Assembly (NCBI GenBank): GCA_025350145.1
Contig: JANXYH010000097.1
Location: forward strand, 1-36,011
Length of the DNA: 36,011 nucleotides
Reading direction: 5' to 3'
Origin: Burkholderiales bacterium
GTDB lineage: Bacteria > Pseudomonadota > Gammaproteobacteria > Burkholderiales > Burkholderiaceae_C
Shown here one piece after another: positions 34,769 to 36,011 of this stretch (positions are counted from its first letter, which is position 1; each line of letters opens with the position of its first letter). The position numbers and the translations under genes were made by a program. The notes beneath the pieces were generated by a model, which ran no database searches, was not told where the DNA came from, and saw only the letters and a list, made by a program, of their open reading frames with translations.

Positions 34769-35809
34769 TCAGGCAAGACAGCCCTCCAGGCCCTGCAACA
34801 ACAGGCTGCGGGGCAGGTCTATGCCGATGAACACCATCTTGCTGCCCTTGGCCTCGCCGGCCTGCCATTTGGGTCCGAGGTCGCTGCCCATCAATTGGTG
34901 GACGCCCTGGAAGATGACCTTGCGGTCGCTGCCCTTCATCCACAGCACGCCCTTGTAGCGCAGCATCTTCGGGCCATAGACCTGGACCACACCGCCAAGA
35001 AAGTCTTCCAGCCTGGCCGGATTGAAGGGCTTGTCGGCGCGAAAGACGAAGGACTTGACGTCGTCGTCATGAACATGGTGGTGCGGGTGGTCGCAATCCG
35101 GCCCATGGTCGTGGTCATGGTCATGCCCGTGGTGCTCATGCCCGGCCTCGGCCAGGAAGTCGGGGTCGATTTCCAGCGTCGCGTTGAGGTTGAAGCCGCG
35201 CAGATCGAAGACCTTGGCCAGCGGCACTTCGCCGAAGTGGACCTGCTGCTGCGGCGCCCGCGGGTTCATGTGCTTGAGCCGGTGGCTGAGCGCGGCGACA
35301 GCGTCGGCCGCAACCAGCTCGGCCTTGCTGATGAAGATCTGGTCGGCAAACCCGACCTGGCGACGCGCCTCCAGCCGGTCGTTGAGCTGGCCTTCGGCAT
35401 GCTTGGCGTCGACCAGGGTCAGGATCGAGTCGAGCAAGTAGCTCTCGGCGATTTCGTCGTCCATGAAGAAGGTCTGCGCCACCGGGCCTGGGTCAGCCAT
35501 GCCGGTGGTCTCGATCACGACCCGGTCGAAGTTCAGTTCGCCCTTGCGCCGTTTCTCGGCCAGGTCCGACAGGGTCGAGCGCAGGTCCTCACGGATCGAG
35601 CAGCAGACGCAGCCGTTGTTGAGCTGGATGATCTGCTCCTGGGTCTCGGCCACGAGGATGTCGTTGTCGATGTTCTCCTCGCCGAACTCGTTCTCGATCA
35701 CGGCGATCTTCATGCCGTGGGCTTCGCTCAGGACGCGCTTGAGCAAGGTGGTTTTGCCTGAGCCAAGAAAGCCGGTGAGGATGGTGGCGGGAATCAAGCC
35801 TGCTGACAT
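34769..35809 (-). CDS. CobW-family (COG0523) GTP-binding metallochaperone
   Basis: COG0523 proteins are G3E GTPases that deliver zinc or other metals to client enzymes. The 346-residue product has Walker A (GFLGSGKTT at 13-21), the metal-binding CxCC at 67-70 (GCVCCSIR), the G3E Walker B-like E-T-T-G (VVIETTGMADPGPV), the guanine-recognition NKxD-like SKAE, and a C-terminal CobW domain. A histidine/aspartate-rich loop (about residues 236-262) lies between the domains and likely stores or transfers metal. ATG at 35807-35809 is used; a TTG 63 bases earlier would add a proline-rich tail. It heads the dksA series on the minus strand with 141 bp between, so separate promoters are likely. Confidence 0.94.
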   Translation of the reverse strand: MSAGLIPATILTGFLGSGKTTLLKRVLSEAHGMKIAVIENEFGEENIDNDILVAETQEQIIQLNNGCVCCSIREDLRSTLSDLAEKRRKGELNFDRVVIETTGMADPGPVAQTFFMDDEIAESYLLDSILTLVDAKHAEGQLNDRLEARRQVGFADQIFISKAELVAADAVAALSHRLKHMNPRAPQQQVHFGEVPLAKVFDLRGFNLNATLEIDPDFLAEAGHEHHGHDHDHDHGPDCDHPHHHVHDDDVKSFVFRADKPFNPARLEDFLGGVVQVYGPKMLRYKGVLWMKGSDRKVIFQGVHQLMGSDLGPKWQAGEAKGSKMVFIGIDLPRSLLLQGLEGCLA

Positions 35810-35936
35810 GGGGGGATCCGGTGGCGGTGGGTCGACGACGGGCCAAGATGGCGACGGCGGCGGCAGATTCAAGGCCGGCGCCCTGCTGCAGGGGCGGCGG
35901 CGGCGGCAGAAAGGGCAGAGCGTAGCCTAAGTTTTT

Positions 35937-35979
35937 TGCGCGCGGGTGCACCGCGTTTTCTGCGCGCGGGTGCACCGCG
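35937..35979. repeat. 19-bp direct repeat upstream of the cobW-like gene
   Basis: TGCGCGCGGGTGCACCGCG occurs at 35937-35955 and exactly again at 35961-35979, 24 bp apart, separated by TTTTC. Each copy contains the palindrome GGTGCACC. The stretch is about 130 bp upstream of the cobW-like ATG and may hold operator sites for that gene or for a gene beyond the right edge. Confidence 0.9.
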
Positions 35980-36011
35980 CAGGCGCCGTGGTCGGTCGGT
36001 TATCCTCGACC

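Noticed and set aside
35937-35979. The 19-bp repeat as an attachment site
   Set aside because: Only 5 bp separate the copies, no integrase or tRNA gene is near, and the flanking genes are ordinary chromosomal ones.

Overview
The window comes from a high-GC Gram-negative bacterium, most likely a betaproteobacterium of the order Burkholderiales (Comamonadaceae, Rubrivivax or Leptothrix-like). The basis is the gene order cobW-like / dksA / STAS protein / hslV / hslU, the single-cysteine DksA, the tripartite RND operon and strong GC bias at third codon positions. This placement is by family resemblance only.

Positions 1-9147 (minus strand) hold a type I-E CRISPR-Cas operon read right to left: cas3, cse1 (cas8e), cse2 (cas11), cas7e, cas5e, cas6e, then an inserted two-gene toxin-antitoxin-like module (Phd-like/UPF0175 antitoxin and DUF3368 PIN-domain protein), then cas1, which runs off the left edge. 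The PIN gene and cas1 overlap by 4 bp (ATGA), so the toxin-like gene appears built into the adaptation end of the operon. cas2 and the CRISPR array are not in the window and presumably lie to the left. cas5e carries a perfect 32-bp palindrome.

Positions 9339-13347 hold a protein of unknown function, an HDOD protein, two small conserved Burkholderiales-type proteins, an HTH protein and a secreted SRPBCC protein. A 400-bp gene-free stretch (11656-12055) contains an AT-rich dyad and a terminator-like hairpin.

Positions 13355-21621 hold an EF-G-like GTPase (minus) and a divergent RND efflux operon (adaptor, inner-membrane pump, outer-membrane channel; plus).

Positions 21615-26137 (minus) hold AMP nucleosidase and a polar amino-acid ABC transporter: ATPase, two permeases, and a binding-protein gene broken by a 1-base frameshift and lacking a normal start codon.

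Positions 26298-27003 (plus) hold an MNT/HEPN toxin-antitoxin pair. Then come a DUF885 lipoprotein (minus), coaX (plus), and the minus-strand housekeeping series cobW-like GTPase, dksA, STAS protein, hslV, hslU. A 19-bp direct repeat lies upstream of the cobW-like gene at the right edge.

No tRNA, rRNA, transposase or CRISPR repeats were seen. The most notable point is the PIN/UPF0175 module spliced between cas6e and cas1.
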